DNA of 40,101 nucleotides from Candidatus Sulfopaludibacter sp. SbA3. Lineage in GTDB: Bacteria; Acidobacteriota; Terriglobia; Bryobacterales; Bryobacteraceae. Below, piece after piece: positions 33,525-40,101 of this stretch. Made by a program: the position numbers and the translations under genes. The notes below the pieces were generated by a model, which did not search any database, was not told the DNA's origin, and saw only the letters and a list, made by a program, of their open reading frames with translations. Location: positions 1 through 40,101 of the forward strand of contig CAMDED010000063.1 in NCBI GenBank assembly GCA_945893365.1, written 5' to 3'. The first letter of the stretch is position 1, and the number at the start of each line of letters is the position of its first letter.

Positions 33525-34256
33525 ATGCTCCGTGATCCGAATTGGTACGCGAGGACGATCGAATTGCTTCGACTCGCACTTGATGCGGGTCCCAATACGC
33601 CGAACCTACGTGAGTACGTCGCGAAGTTCGGCACCCACGGGTATGCCTTTGGAATCACGACGGACCATGTTGCTTATCTCGTGGATCTCAACATCCAACT
33701 CACACCCGTCCCGAAGGCGTTCGGCAACGAGACCATACGGCGGTGGAAGACCCTCAACCAGCTACTTGTCAGAGCGTACCCGTCGGAGCTGGTTGCGTCT
33801 GATCCGCTTGAGGAGGAGTTCTTGGGGCTGGCTGCCCTTGTCGGATTCCCGACTCTCGAAGAAATCGCACGTTTGGTCTGCGGTGCTTGGGATGAGGAAG
33901 GCATCCTAAGTATTGACGTTCCCAAGACATTTGGCCTATTCCGAATCAACTCCAAGAGAGAACGCGAGCCCAAGACTTTCAAGATGGGACAACGCATCGT
34001 TGACCTCTCTCATAAACTCTTCATTATGAAGGCATTCCTACCTGAGTCCCTTCGTCAATTGATCGAGAGCCTCGACCGACGAATGAGCATGCCGCTGATT
34101 GCCGGAATTGAGACGCCGCACGTCACCGCTTTCGAGCGTATTGAGTTCTTGCGCAATGGCTGGCTCCACGGTCGACGTTTCATCGGCAGCGAAGCGTGGC
34201 TTATCACTTTCATGATCGCCCTACTTTACTTCGGCCCTAAGCCCGTCAGCGAGTAG
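33525..34256 (+). CDS. Uncharacterised protein with a HEPN-like motif
   Basis: 243 residues. I start at ATG 33525, where AGGGGA lies 7 bases upstream. In-frame ATGs at 33357 and 33390 would lengthen it, but with poor ribosome sites. No family is recognised across most of it. The N-terminal half is helical ('TIELLRLALDAGPNTPNLREYV'), the middle has 'LGLAALVGFPTLEEIARLV', and near the end the segment R210-N-G-W-L-H215 fits the R-x4-6-H motif of HEPN RNases, flanked by helices as in that fold. HEPN proteins often act in defence or toxin systems, so this is an inference to test. Codon use and base composition look less GC-rich than in the neighbouring operons, and the site is next to rearranged fragments, suggesting transfer. 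Confidence 0.6.
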   Translation: MLRDPNWYARTIELLRLALDAGPNTPNLREYVAKFGTHGYAFGITTDHVAYLVDLNIQLTPVPKAFGNETIRRWKTLNQLLVRAYPSELVASDPLEEEFLGLAALVGFPTLEEIARLVCGAWDEEGILSIDVPKTFGLFRINSKREREPKTFKMGQRIVDLSHKLFIMKAFLPESLRQLIESLDRRMSMPLIAGIETPHVTAFERIEFLRNGWLHGRRFIGSEAWLITFMIALLYFGPKPVSE

Positions 34257-34474
34257 GGCAATGCGCCATTTTGCAACGAGAGGCGCCTGGGCCGCCAGCC
34301 CGGTTCCCGTTTGGTTTGCAACCACGCCATCGCGCAACTCCGGGTATTTCTTGCAGGCTCGCGATCCATGGCAAATGCCGACGGATCACCAGCCGCCGCT
34401 CAAAGCCATTGCATTTGACGAATTTCCACCTGCACTGACGCGTCGACAGGTGATGTCCGAGTTGGCGGCTGCCG
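34257..34474. other. No clear gene
   Basis: About 220 bases. A plus frame (34378 onward) has 'MPTDHQPPLKAIAFDEFPPA', which recalls the start of type II haloacid dehalogenases ('KALAFDAFPIFD'), but it stops fitting after about 20 residues. It may be another gene scrap. Confidence 0.3.
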
Positions 34475-34636
34475 TCACAAGGTAACGCCGCCGTCGACGC
34501 TCAAGGCCTGTCCGGTGACATAGTTGTTGGGCTCTAGGAAGAACCGCACCGCTCGCGCTACGTCCACGGCGCGTCCGAAGCGGCTCACGATGCCTTCGTT
34601 CAGAAAGCGGTCGTATTTGCCGGCCGCTATCGAATC
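34475..34636 (-). pseudogene. C-terminal end of a short-chain dehydrogenase (SDR)
   Basis: On the minus strand a frame reads 'KYDRFLNEGIVSRFGR', 'VARAVRFFLEPNNY' and 'VTGQALSVDGGVTL' followed by a stop at 34475. This is the conserved tail of FabG-like SDRs (NNYVTGQ-x4-DGG). The N-terminal 200 residues, including the Rossmann and catalytic Tyr-Lys motifs, are absent: the fragment is cut at about 34637 exactly where the copied TPR segment begins. Confidence 0.65.
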
Positions 34637-34637
34637 C

Positions 34638-35006
34638 CCTCTTCCCGCCTTGCAAAAAACCGACCAGCTTCTGGCGGGCAAAAGCGGCGACCCCGCTCTT
34701 TACGTCCAAACCGGCGAGCTGCTTTCCCGCTCTGGCCACGTAGCTCATGCTCTCCAGTGCTATCGAGCCGCGGAGGGAAAGAGCTGGCTGGGGAAAATTC
34801 ATCTGTTGCAGGCGGAAAAAGAAAAGGCGCTCGAATGCTTTGAGCGCGCCGTGAAACTCGATCCGAAGCATTTAGGCGCGTACTATCAAACGGGCTTGCT
34901 CTACGCCCGAAACGGCGAGCAGGAAAAATCAAGGGACGCGATGGAGATGCAGCGGCAACTCAACGCGCAGATGCACAAGGGACTGGTAGCGTTGCGGATG
35001 CCCTAA
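34638..35006 (+). pseudogene. Truncated, internally deleted second copy of the TPR gene
   Basis: 34638-34784 matches 32161-32307 of the TPR gene, and 34785-35006 matches 32854-33075, with about 16 base differences in 369. The join lacks the 546 bases in between (182 codons, in frame), so one frame runs through the join to the same stop codon. The first 105 codons, the signal peptide and any start are missing, so it is not expected to be made as a normal secreted protein. Most of the differences are synonymous, for example K, D, L and V codons; few change the residue (F to S, E to D, L to T, K to Q). Confidence 0.85.
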
Positions 35007-35022
35007 GATCTGTGGGAAACCG

Positions 35023-35310
35023 CTAAATCTGTGTGGTTGGATCGCTATCGCTTTCGGGGCGAGTGTCTGCGATCTGTTTCAAGAGCTTTGTGTGAGCCTC
35101 CATCGTCTCATTTAACCTCCTAAGCTGGATTTCGGTGGGCGCAACCCAGAGCGTAATCGATCTAACGAAACAGTACGGGATGACGGCGCACGCCACGGCG
35201 AGGGCTGCTCCCGCACCCTGAGTGGGCGCACTCTGCGCAGTAAAAGCCTCCATCAGCGTAAAGCCCGCAACGAGGCATCCAAGAATTGTAAGAAGATGAA
35301 GACCCTTCAT
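35023..35310 (-). CDS. Small membrane protein with coiled-coil-like tail
   Basis: 95 residues; ATG at 35310 with GGAGG 8 bases upstream. Two predicted membrane segments (about 5-24 'HLLTILGCLVAGFTLMEAF' and 35-57 'AALAVACAVIPYCFVRSITL'), then a charged helix 'IQLRRLNETMEAHTKLLKQI'. No family is recognised. It starts directly after the stop of the preceding small ORF and would be coupled to it. With the 205-residue protein it forms a small minus-strand cassette. A role in the membrane is inferred only. Confidence 0.6.
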   Translation of the reverse strand: MKGLHLLTILGCLVAGFTLMEAFTAQSAPTQGAGAALAVACAVIPYCFVRSITLWVAPTEIQLRRLNETMEAHTKLLKQIADTRPESDSDPTTQI

Positions 35311-35493
35311 TCATCTATCCTCCAGATCGCGGACCCAGCATACCATACCATTGAAGATCCAGCCCTTTCGTTGTGCCCGCCGAACGAAAGGCACGCTGTC
35401 GGACACTGAAGGGCAGTGCTCGCCTACGCGTTCTATGCCTCCTGACGGGTCCACCACATAACTCCGGCCATATCGGCCCGGATCGCCGATCAC
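35311..35493 (-). CDS. Small hypothetical protein, middle of the cassette
   Basis: 60 residues from a GTG at 35493, with weak ribosome signal. The same frame is open upstream to the stop of the 205-residue gene (35551). It has 'GDPGRYGRSYVVDPSGGIE', 'GEHCPSVSDSVPFV' and 'GWIFNGMVCWVRDLEDR'. No family is recognised. The frame sits between two convincing genes, with its stop adjoining the next ATG, so it may be real. Confidence 0.4.
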   Translation of the reverse strand: MIGDPGRYGRSYVVDPSGGIERVGEHCPSVSDSVPFVRRAQRKGWIFNGMVCWVRDLEDR

Positions 35494-35550
35494 GTTTCTG
35501 GACCGTGGGCGAAGTTTTGGAAGTCGAGTGAACGGCAGGTGCGCTGACTG

Positions 35551-36168
35551 TCAACGGCGTTCGCCCAGAATGAAAACCAGCGTGTCTTTGAGTTCCGGAT
35601 TTATCTCTATCCGTCTGTGCGCGGTCACTACGATCAAACCTGCGCCAATCGCATACTCCGTGGTGTACCTGATGCGATCAGTATCGAACGAATGTTGACT
35701 GTCACTTGTCGCGAGCGGAGCCTGTCTATCTGCCATACCGAAATGGAGCATGTGCCTCAGAACGGATTCAAGGGGTTCCCTGTATTGCTGTGGGGCTTGG
35801 TTCAGTTTCGCTCTGACCACGCTCCGCTTGCTTTCCTCCAGATCCGGGATCTGAAGCGTTGAGATCATTGCGGCCCGGTCATCATCGAGCAGCTTCGTTG
35901 AGTGAATGAGGCTAAAAGCGAGCGTTCCTATAAACGCCACCGCAGCCAAACAGAACGCGTTGAGCAGCACGTCCTGAGCGTTCATAATCCCACTCCATCC
36001 TCTCCTGGCACCAAGCAACAGGAGTGAAGTGAACGGAGGCGCAATGGTGAGCCACCATCGATGGATTGTCCAGACGTGCTTCGTTTCCTTCCAGGTTCGC
36101 GAGGCGAGCCTGCGATAGTAGCTGTCAGCCATGCGAAGCATCGATTCTATCAAGATTGAATCGGCCAC
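35551..36168 (-). CDS. Uncharacterised two-helix membrane protein
   Basis: 205 residues from a GTG at 36168, with AGAGG just upstream; an ATG at 36141 or 36132 is an alternative start. Two membrane segments at about 40-57 ('WLTIAPPFTSLLLLGARR') and 68-88 ('LLNAFCLAAVAFIGTLAFSL') flank a short loop. A C-terminal soluble part (about 90-205) ends 'TTEYAIGAGLIVVTAHRRIE'. No family is recognised. It leads a minus-strand cassette whose base composition looks less GC-rich than the flanking operons. Confidence 0.65.
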   Translation of the reverse strand: MADSILIESMLRMADSYYRRLASRTWKETKHVWTIHRWWLTIAPPFTSLLLLGARRGWSGIMNAQDVLLNAFCLAAVAFIGTLAFSLIHSTKLLDDDRAAMISTLQIPDLEESKRSVVRAKLNQAPQQYREPLESVLRHMLHFGMADRQAPLATSDSQHSFDTDRIRYTTEYAIGAGLIVVTAHRRIEINPELKDTLVFILGERR

Positions 36169-36242
36169 ACGCCTCTAGCGCACTACCAAATCGCGGGCGC
36201 GAATCCCGGGATGCGTGTATATACTGATACAGGGAGCACCCG

Positions 36243-37244
36243 ATGAAATTCCATCTCTTTCTTCTATCTTCCGTACTTTTGGCCGCCCCTTTAGCCACCG
36301 AAGTCCACAACAAGGGCTGGATTCTGTTCAGCGCCCAGACCGAGAAAGGCGACTGGGATCTCTTCGTCATGCGGCCGGACGGCTCCGAGCGCCGCAACAT
36401 CACCAACACACCCAACGCAAGCGAAATCGGTGGACGCTATTCACCTGATGGAAAGCGAATCCTGTTCCGGCGCATTCCGCAGACGGTTGTCATACGGCAT
36501 GACAAGTGGGGAGCGCTTGGCCAGCTCACCTTCGCCAATCCCGACGGCTCCGGTGCCGTCGCATATGGCGGCAACGACGAGTTCCCGTGGGCCGTCTGGG
36601 GTCCGGACGGAAAACAGATGGCGACACTCACCAAAACGGGCATCGAAATCTGGGACATCGCGGAAAAGAAGATCGTGCGCACACTCGACCGCAAAGGTAT
36701 CTATCAGCAACTCTTCTGGTCGCCTGACGGCAAGTATTTCACCGGCCCCGCCAACCTCTTCGGGGAGAACTGGACCGTCGCCCGGCTTAACGCCCTCACC
36801 GGCGAGGTGAACCCCGTCAACAGGTTTCAAAACTGCACCGCCGACTGGTTCCCCGATTCCAAGCGCGTCATCTTCTCTTCGCGTCCCGCCAACCAGGAGG
36901 ATGCCGATGCCAAACTCCGCGAAGCCGCGAACCAAAAGCCCGCTTACGGGTGGACGCAACTCTTTATGGCGAATGGCGACGGCACAGCCGTGAAGCTCCT
37001 CTATGGCGAAGACGGCCGCCATATTTACGGCGGAGCCACTTCTCCCGACGGCGTCTATGTCATCTTCACCCGCTCGCCCATCGACGGCATCACGAAGTCG
37101 CCCATGGGAATTGTCCGCGTCAAAGACGGGCCGATCATCGGCGGCGAAAGCAAAGCCCTGCGCAAAGTTCACCCCGACGCTCACGAGGGCCCGGTCCTCG
37201 CTCTTCCAGAAGGCTTCGAGCCTCACTGGACCTATGCGAAATGA
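36243..37244 (+). CDS. Exported PD40/TolB-like beta-propeller protein
   Basis: 333 residues, signal peptide 'HLFLLSSVLLAAPLAT', and GGGAG before ATG 36243. WD40-like PD40 repeats are seen: 'DLFVMRPDGSERRNITNTPN', 'GGRYSPDGKRILFR', 'GQLTFANPDGSGAVAYGGND', 'QLFWSPDGKYFTG', 'TADWFPDSKRVIFSSR' and 'GGATSPDGVYVIFTR'. TolB-like propellers bind proteins or peptidoglycan-associated partners. A TATACT at 36220-36225 may be its -10 element. Its stop overlaps the start of the next gene by 4 bases (ATGA), beginning a tightly packed operon with the acyltransferase genes. Confidence 0.85.
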   Translation: MKFHLFLLSSVLLAAPLATEVHNKGWILFSAQTEKGDWDLFVMRPDGSERRNITNTPNASEIGGRYSPDGKRILFRRIPQTVVIRHDKWGALGQLTFANPDGSGAVAYGGNDEFPWAVWGPDGKQMATLTKTGIEIWDIAEKKIVRTLDRKGIYQQLFWSPDGKYFTGPANLFGENWTVARLNALTGEVNPVNRFQNCTADWFPDSKRVIFSSRPANQEDADAKLREAANQKPAYGWTQLFMANGDGTAVKLLYGEDGRHIYGGATSPDGVYVIFTRSPIDGITKSPMGIVRVKDGPIIGGESKALRKVHPDAHEGPVLALPEGFEPHWTYAK

Positions 37245-37675
37245 AGCGGCTCATTCCGCTGTTCCTGCTGCTCACCTTTTCCTGTTCCAAACCGCTCGAT
37301 CCTAACGTCCAGAAGCTCGGCACTACCGAAGTTACCGCGCAGCTCACCGAGGTCCCCGCCGGACCCTTCCCTTCGAACGACCTCTACAATTACGCCTACG
37401 TATTCAGGTACAAGGTGCTCCATGTCCACCGCGGCAAGATTGACGGTGACACGATTTTCGTCGGCCAGTACAATCCGCTGAAAGCCCGCGCCAAAGCGGA
37501 AGACCAGGACTCCGGGAAAGTCGGCGGCGACGTCGAGCAGTTCCGCGCCGGCGACATCCACCGCCTGGCGCTCGAAGCGCCTCTCGACCAGCAATGGATG
37601 GGGGGCATCGTCGACAAATACTTCAACATCAAGGGTACTCGCTACTGGGCGATCTGGACGGCAAAGGCGAACTGA
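37241..37675 (+). CDS. Small lipoprotein of the acyltransferase operon
   Basis: 144 residues. A signal peptide with lipobox (LLLTFSC, Cys at 15) marks it as a lipoprotein. The remainder ('TAQLTEVPAGPFPSNDLYNY', 'YVFRYKVLHVHRGKI', 'IFVGQYNPLKARAK', 'YFNIKGTRYWAIWTA') is beta-rich, with no enzyme motif. It overlaps the PD40 gene and ends 1 base before the MBOAT gene. Homologues beside MBOAT genes are expected in Acidobacteria, but I name no family. Confidence 0.75.
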   Translation: MKRLIPLFLLLTFSCSKPLDPNVQKLGTTEVTAQLTEVPAGPFPSNDLYNYAYVFRYKVLHVHRGKIDGDTIFVGQYNPLKARAKAEDQDSGKVGGDVEQFRAGDIHRLALEAPLDQQWMGGIVDKYFNIKGTRYWAIWTAKAN

Positions 37676-37676
37676 T

Positions 37677-39062
37677 TTGGTCTTCACGTCCGACGTCTTT
37701 CTCTTTGCATTCCTCCCTATCGTCCTCGCCATCTACTACATCCTCCCTCGCTATCGCAACGAGTTTCTCACCATCGCGAGCTACGTCTTCTATGGCTGGT
37801 GGGATCCGCGCTTCGTCCTGTTGATGATGACCTCTACGGTCGTCGACTACGTTGCCGGCGCCGTGATCGCCTCGCCCGCCTCAAGCCCGCGGCGTCGCAA
37901 AGCCGCATTAGTCGCCGCGATCGTAACCGACCTCGGGCTCCTCGGCTTCTTCAAGTACTACACATTTACCGCGGAAAACCTGAACCACCTGCTGGCCACC
38001 TTCGGCGCGGGCTCACTCCCGCTTCTTCACGTGGTGCTCCCCATCGGCATCTCGTTCTACACATTCGAAAGCATGAGCTACACGATCGATGTGTACCGCG
38101 GCATCGTCCGCCCTGCCCGTACCTTCGCCGACCTCGCCTGTTTCGTCAGCCTCTTTCCGCACCTGGTCGCCGGACCCATCGTCCGTTACAACATCCTCGC
38201 AGCGCAGATCGCCCAGCGCACGCACACGATCGAGCGTTTCTCGCGCGGAGTCGCTATTTTCATTCTCGGCTTTGCCAAGAAGATCCTCCTCGCAAACCCT
38301 ATGGGCGCCGTGGCCGACGCCGTCTTTAGCGCCAGATCTCCCGACGCTGCCGACGCCTGGTTCGGAGTTGCCGCCTACGCCTTCCAGATCTACTTCGACT
38401 TCTGCGGCTACTCCGATATGGCCGTCGGACTCGGCCGCATGCTCGGCTTCGAAATCCCCAAAAACTTCGCTTCGCCCTACCTCTCCGAGAGCATTACGGA
38501 TTTTTGGCGGCGCTGGCACATCTCGCTTTCCACCTGGCTGCGCGACTACCTCTACATTCCTCTCGGAGGCAACCAGAAAGGACCGCGCCGCACCTATCTA
38601 AACCTTGCCCTGGTGATGCTTCTGGGCGGGCTCTGGCACGGCGCGAACTGGACCTTCCTCGTTTGGGGCGCCATCCACGGAACCATCCTCGGGACGGAAA
38701 GATGGGCCGGAAACCGTCCGCTCTACAGCCGCTTTCCCCGCCCGATGCGCATCGCCTTCACCTTTGTTCTCGTCCTGATCACGTGGGTCTTCTTCCGCGC
38801 CACCAGTCTTTCCGGCGCGCTCGCCTACCTCAATTCCATGGCCGGCCGCGCCACGGGCGCCTCGCCGCTGCTTGCGCTCGAAATCCACACGCCCTACAAC
38901 CTCACGATTGCGGTGATCTGCGTCCTCGCCTCGTTCCAACCCCTCGAAGCCTACGAGTGGGCAAACCAAAACGTCTCATGGCCGCTCCTGCTCCTGTTTC
39001 TCCTTGCCATCGCCGTGATGTGGACTCAGGCGTTCAACCCGTTCCTCTACTTCCAATTCTGA
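37677..39062 (+). CDS. MBOAT-family O-acyltransferase (AlgI/PatA-like)
   Basis: 461 residues from a TTG at 37677, immediately after the lipoprotein stop. Many membrane helices begin 'VFLFAFLPIVLAIYYIL'. Characteristic segments: 'PIGISFYTFESMSYTIDVYR', 'QIYFDFCGYSDMAVGLGRML', 'FWRRWHISLSTWLRDYLYIP' and 'LLGGLWHGANWTFLVWGAI', where His321 is the conserved catalytic residue of the family. Such proteins take an acyl group (usually acetyl) across the membrane for O-acetylation of alginate, peptidoglycan or other glycans. The partner AlgJ/AlgX-like gene overlaps its stop (TGATG). No alginate synthesis genes are visible, so the acceptor is unknown. Confidence 0.93.
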   Translation: MVFTSDVFLFAFLPIVLAIYYILPRYRNEFLTIASYVFYGWWDPRFVLLMMTSTVVDYVAGAVIASPASSPRRRKAALVAAIVTDLGLLGFFKYYTFTAENLNHLLATFGAGSLPLLHVVLPIGISFYTFESMSYTIDVYRGIVRPARTFADLACFVSLFPHLVAGPIVRYNILAAQIAQRTHTIERFSRGVAIFILGFAKKILLANPMGAVADAVFSARSPDAADAWFGVAAYAFQIYFDFCGYSDMAVGLGRMLGFEIPKNFASPYLSESITDFWRRWHISLSTWLRDYLYIPLGGNQKGPRRTYLNLALVMLLGGLWHGANWTFLVWGAIHGTILGTERWAGNRPLYSRFPRPMRIAFTFVLVLITWVFFRATSLSGALAYLNSMAGRATGASPLLALEIHTPYNLTIAVICVLASFQPLEAYEWANQNVSWPLLLLFLLAIAVMWTQAFNPFLYFQF

Positions 39063-39928
39063 TGACCCACAAACTCATCACCCTCTTGTTCCTCGCCCTC
39101 ATCTACGCCGTTTCGACGACCCGCTTGTTCATCCCATGGGCGGATAAGACGCGCCCGCTTGTCCAGGCGCTCCTCTTCCGTGTCTTCCGCAACCCTGGTG
39201 AAAAAGCCATCGCCGCCCCCAACGGGCAGCTCCTTTACAAACAGGACGTGCGTTATCTCATCGAACCAGTCGACCTCGCCGAACCCCACGCGGCCATCCG
39301 CGACTTCCGCGAACAGCTCGCCCGCCGTGGAATTCGCCTGATCGTTGTCCCCATCCCCGTCAAGGCGAACACCGGCACGAGCGCTGGAATCGGCGACGTC
39401 GACCTGCTCCCTCTTCTCAAGAACCGCTACATGTCGTACGACACGCACTGGACCTGCGAAGGCGCCCAAATCGCGGCCAAAGCGGTCGCAGACCTTCTAC
39501 CTGAATTGCGCGGTACAAGAAATTACGAAGTGAAGTCCGTCAACATCGAGCGCAAAGGCGATATCGTCCGCATGATGGATTCGCCTACGCTCGAACGCTT
39601 TTTTCCGCCCGAGACCGTTCCCTGCCAGCAGGTCCAGAACTACACGGACGATACGAATTCCCCGATACTCGTCCTCGGCGACAGCTTCCTCCGCATCTAT
39701 CAGACCGACACGCCGAAATCCGCCGGCTTTATAGCCCACCTTGCCCGCGAACTCAAAATGCCGCTGACCTCGATCGTCAACGACGGCGGCGCCTCGACCC
39801 TGGTCCGGCAGGAGCTCGCTCGCAAGCCTCATCTCCTGAAGGACAAGAAAGTGGTCATTTGGGAATTCGTCGAACGCGATCTTCGCTTCGGTACGGAAGG
39901 CTGGCAACTCGTCAAACTTCCCGGATAA
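39062..39928 (+). CDS. AlgJ/AlgX-like SGNH O-acetyltransferase partner, short
   Basis: 288 residues. An N-terminal membrane anchor or signal ('KLITLLFLALIYAVSTT') precedes an SGNH-like domain: 'LARRGIRLIVVPIPVK', DTHW at 127-130 (Asp-x-His of the triad) and 'ILVLGDSFLRIY' at 202-213 with the nucleophile Ser208. It moves the acetyl group from the MBOAT partner to the glycan in the periplasm. Related AlgJ/AlgX proteins have a longer segment between VPIPVK and DTHW, so this copy seems to lack about 40 residues there; key residues are nevertheless present. It is the last gene of the operon and overlaps the MBOAT stop by one base. Confidence 0.85.
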   Translation: MTHKLITLLFLALIYAVSTTRLFIPWADKTRPLVQALLFRVFRNPGEKAIAAPNGQLLYKQDVRYLIEPVDLAEPHAAIRDFREQLARRGIRLIVVPIPVKANTGTSAGIGDVDLLPLLKNRYMSYDTHWTCEGAQIAAKAVADLLPELRGTRNYEVKSVNIERKGDIVRMMDSPTLERFFPPETVPCQQVQNYTDDTNSPILVLGDSFLRIYQTDTPKSAGFIAHLARELKMPLTSIVNDGGASTLVRQELARKPHLLKDKKVVIWEFVERDLRFGTEGWQLVKLPG

Positions 39929-39932
39929 CCGT

Positions 39933-39952
39933 TGATTAAGCGTCATTAATCA
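39933..39952. terminator. Inverted repeat after the acyltransferase operon
   Basis: TGATTAA (39933-39939) and TTAATCA (39946-39952) are perfect 7-base arms with a 6-base loop, 4 bases after the stop. It is AT-rich; a T-run (39971-39978) lies 18 bases later. It may be a terminator of a weak kind or a regulatory site. Beyond it, 39953-40070 holds no gene. Confidence 0.35.
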
Positions 39953-40070
39953 CAGCGATTCCGCAACCATTTTTTTTAACCATCCGAAACATCTGATTCC
40001 AATGCTGTTTTGGCAGTAGCGGCTCAAAGAGCATATTCGCATTGTGTTTTTCCTCTTGCTTTCCTCGCCG

Positions 40071-40096
40071 GTCTTGTATAATATGTGGTACAAGAC
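40071..40096 (+). promoter_or_regulatory. Promoter with overlapping operator at the right edge
   Basis: GTCTTGTA (40071-40078) and TACAAGAC (40089-40096) are perfect 8-base arms around a 10-base centre. The -10 TATAAT (40077-40082) lies across the left arm and loop. A -35-like CTTGCT is at 40055-40060 with a 16-base spacer. An ATG at 40097 follows directly. This looks like a self-regulated promoter of a gene that begins at or just beyond the edge. Confidence 0.6.
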
Positions 40097-40101
40097 ATGG
40101 C

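Noticed and set aside
34378-34474. Start of a haloacid dehalogenase
   Set aside because: Only about 10 residues (LKAIAFDEFP) match and the frame stops fitting at once; too short to call.
1-40101. CRISPR arrays, rRNA, tRNA and att sites
   Set aside because: No regularly spaced repeats, no tRNA-like cloverleaf and no rRNA-like segments were noticed by eye; a dedicated scan would be needed to rule out a diverged tRNA.

Overview
The window looks like an Acidobacteriota chromosome segment, most likely of the Solibacter/Bryobacter type. This rests on family content rather than a marker gene. It has two large Oar-like TonB-dependent receptors with an N-terminal carboxypeptidase-regulatory domain, a beta-propeller protein with a TIGR03437-type (Solibacter) C-terminal domain, ThuA, 3-keto-disaccharide hydrolase (DUF1080), HpcH/HpaI aldolase, Gfo/Idh/MocA and PD40 proteins, and GC-rich coding DNA. 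No rRNA, tRNA or CRISPR array was seen.

Layout. 1-2,011 is a graveyard of mobile-element and gene fragments: an IS transposase start running off the left edge, a ribbon-helix-helix antitoxin whose tail seems cut by that IS, a CoA-transferase scrap, an integrase-type transposase tail and an IS3 OrfA scrap. 2,012-10,417 (minus) is a tripartite efflux locus, TetR > adaptor > RND pump fused in frame to its TolC-like outer-membrane factor, followed by an HpcH/HpaI aldolase and a ThuA protein. Two tandem 14-bp palindromes precede tetR. 10,652-13,761 (plus) holds a sugar-phosphate isomerase-like TIM barrel overlapping an M14 carboxypeptidase. 13,838-18,392 has the exported propeller protein diverging from a FecR-domain protein with a 15-proline tail and an M49-like metallopeptidase. 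18,715-19,506 is DUF1080. It overlaps tail to tail with a minus-strand cluster: small ORF > Rieske-like protein lacking two iron ligands > mutM > acyl-CoA synthetase (down to 19,484).

22,576-33,075 is a nutrient-uptake region: Oar-like receptor 1 overlapping an amidohydrolase, then a Gfo/Idh oxidoreductase that diverges from Oar-like receptor 2, which is followed two bases later by a secreted TPR protein. The divergent promoters here are the clearest in the window.

33,076-36,168 looks like an insertion-prone accessory patch. It has an unrecognised protein with a HEPN-like R-N-x3-H motif, the tail of a short-chain dehydrogenase interrupted by a second, internally deleted copy of the TPR gene, and a minus-strand cassette of three unrecognised proteins, two of them membrane proteins. 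36,243-39,928 is a tight plus-strand operon: PD40 propeller, small lipoprotein, MBOAT acyltransferase and AlgJ/AlgX-like SGNH protein. It probably O-acetylates an exported glycan. The right edge ends in a promoter overlapping a perfect inverted repeat, probably reading into a gene outside the window.

Most notable for follow-up: the RND-outer-membrane-factor fusion with an internal signal peptide, the ligand-poor Rieske protein beside mutM, the deleted TPR paralogue whose changes are mostly synonymous, and the HEPN-like gene with its membrane cassette.
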